Source of the DNA: CAZPWQ01 sp964590495
Lineage (GTDB): Bacteria; Bacteroidota; Rhodothermia; Balneolales; Balneolaceae
NCBI GenBank assembly: GCA_964590495.1
Contig: CAZPWQ010000027.1
Location: 1 to 32,570 of the forward strand
DNA: 32,570 nt
Direction of reading: 5' to 3'
Positions within the stretch are counted from its first letter, which is position 1. Each line of letters starts with the position of its first letter. Positions 32,406 to 32,570 of the stretch are shown piece after piece. The position numbers and the translations under genes are program-made. The notes under the pieces are model-generated. The model made no database searches. It was not told the DNA's origin and saw only the letters and a program-made list of their open reading frames with translations.

Positions 32406-32570
32406 CGTGTCATCCTGAGCGGCGGAGCGGGCTTTGGTTTTGAAGACCGCGACAAAGTCGAAGGATCTCCGTAACCCGATTGCCGATGTATAACGCCATC
32501 TCTTTCACTAGCTAACAGCTCGATTCAGGGAGATTCTTCGACTCCGATTTCGGAAAGTCACCGAAATCTC
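32406..32570. repeat. Two opposed copies of the dispersed repeat at the window end
   Basis: The first copy runs from GTCATCCTGAGC (32409-32420) to GTCGAAGGATCTCC (ending 32470). The second starts GGAGATTCTTCGAC at 32529, the inverse of the first copy's right end (13 of 14 bases), and continues past the window edge; it contains an 8-bp stem GATTTCGG/CCGAAATC. No gene is seen from 32365 to 32570. Confidence 0.5.

Overview
The window looks like chromosomal DNA from the Bacteroidota/Balneolota branch (Rhodothermia or Balneolales type), an inference from gene content. Pointers are a short GT5-only 'glycogen synthase' beside a DUF4270-like lipoprotein, a very long SecA (1133 aa) with a cysteine-free tail, a 51-aa L34 of Bacteroidota type, almost no Shine-Dalgarno sequences, several TTG starts, and many secreted envelope proteins. 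Almost everything is on the minus strand; secA, ettA and one small secreted protein are on the plus strand. I saw no tRNA, rRNA, CRISPR array, prophage or transposase gene.

Layout: 57-1259 is a short Rho. 1453-7057 is a five-gene minus-strand run, read in the order ComA-like phosphosulfolactate synthase, short GT5 protein, DUF4270-like lipoprotein, outer-membrane barrel and TPR protein, closed by a hairpin terminator near 1370-1408. Then come glgB (7186-9045), glutamate dehydrogenase (9352-10755), a 2H phosphoesterase (10866-11372) and a lipoprotein thioredoxin with a LolA/DUF2092-like front half (11565-12791). A repeat-rich patch (12867-13854) surrounds an orphan 146-aa secreted protein. The replication/repair block is recR, ybaB, dnaX (13855-16940). 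It is followed by a carboxypeptidase-regulatory-domain protein, a membrane-anchored metallo-beta-lactamase-fold hydrolase, an S9 peptidase, a prolyl aminopeptidase and an orphan HsdR-N-type nuclease-fold protein (17157-24056). The conserved rpmH-rnpA-yidD-yidC cluster (24171-26792) runs divergently from secA (27023-30424). EttA (30691-32364) is the last gene.

Functionally this is mostly housekeeping: RNA termination, clamp loading and recombination, ribosome and RNase P, membrane insertion and secretion (YidC, YidD, SecA), translation control (EttA), plus glycogen branching, glutamate metabolism and peptide breakdown.

The most interesting signal is inside dnaX. A run of nine A (mRNA sense) contains the A-AAA-AAG slippery heptamer, has a GAGGA element just upstream, and is followed in the -1 frame by a stop three codons later. 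Slippage would release a 373-residue gamma-like clamp-loader subunit. The same DnaX has lost the zinc-binding cysteines. Other points of interest are three tandem ~36-bp hairpin repeats between dnaX and ybaB, a degenerate GT5 protein in the envelope cluster, and at least five families of inverted repeats in the intergenic gaps.
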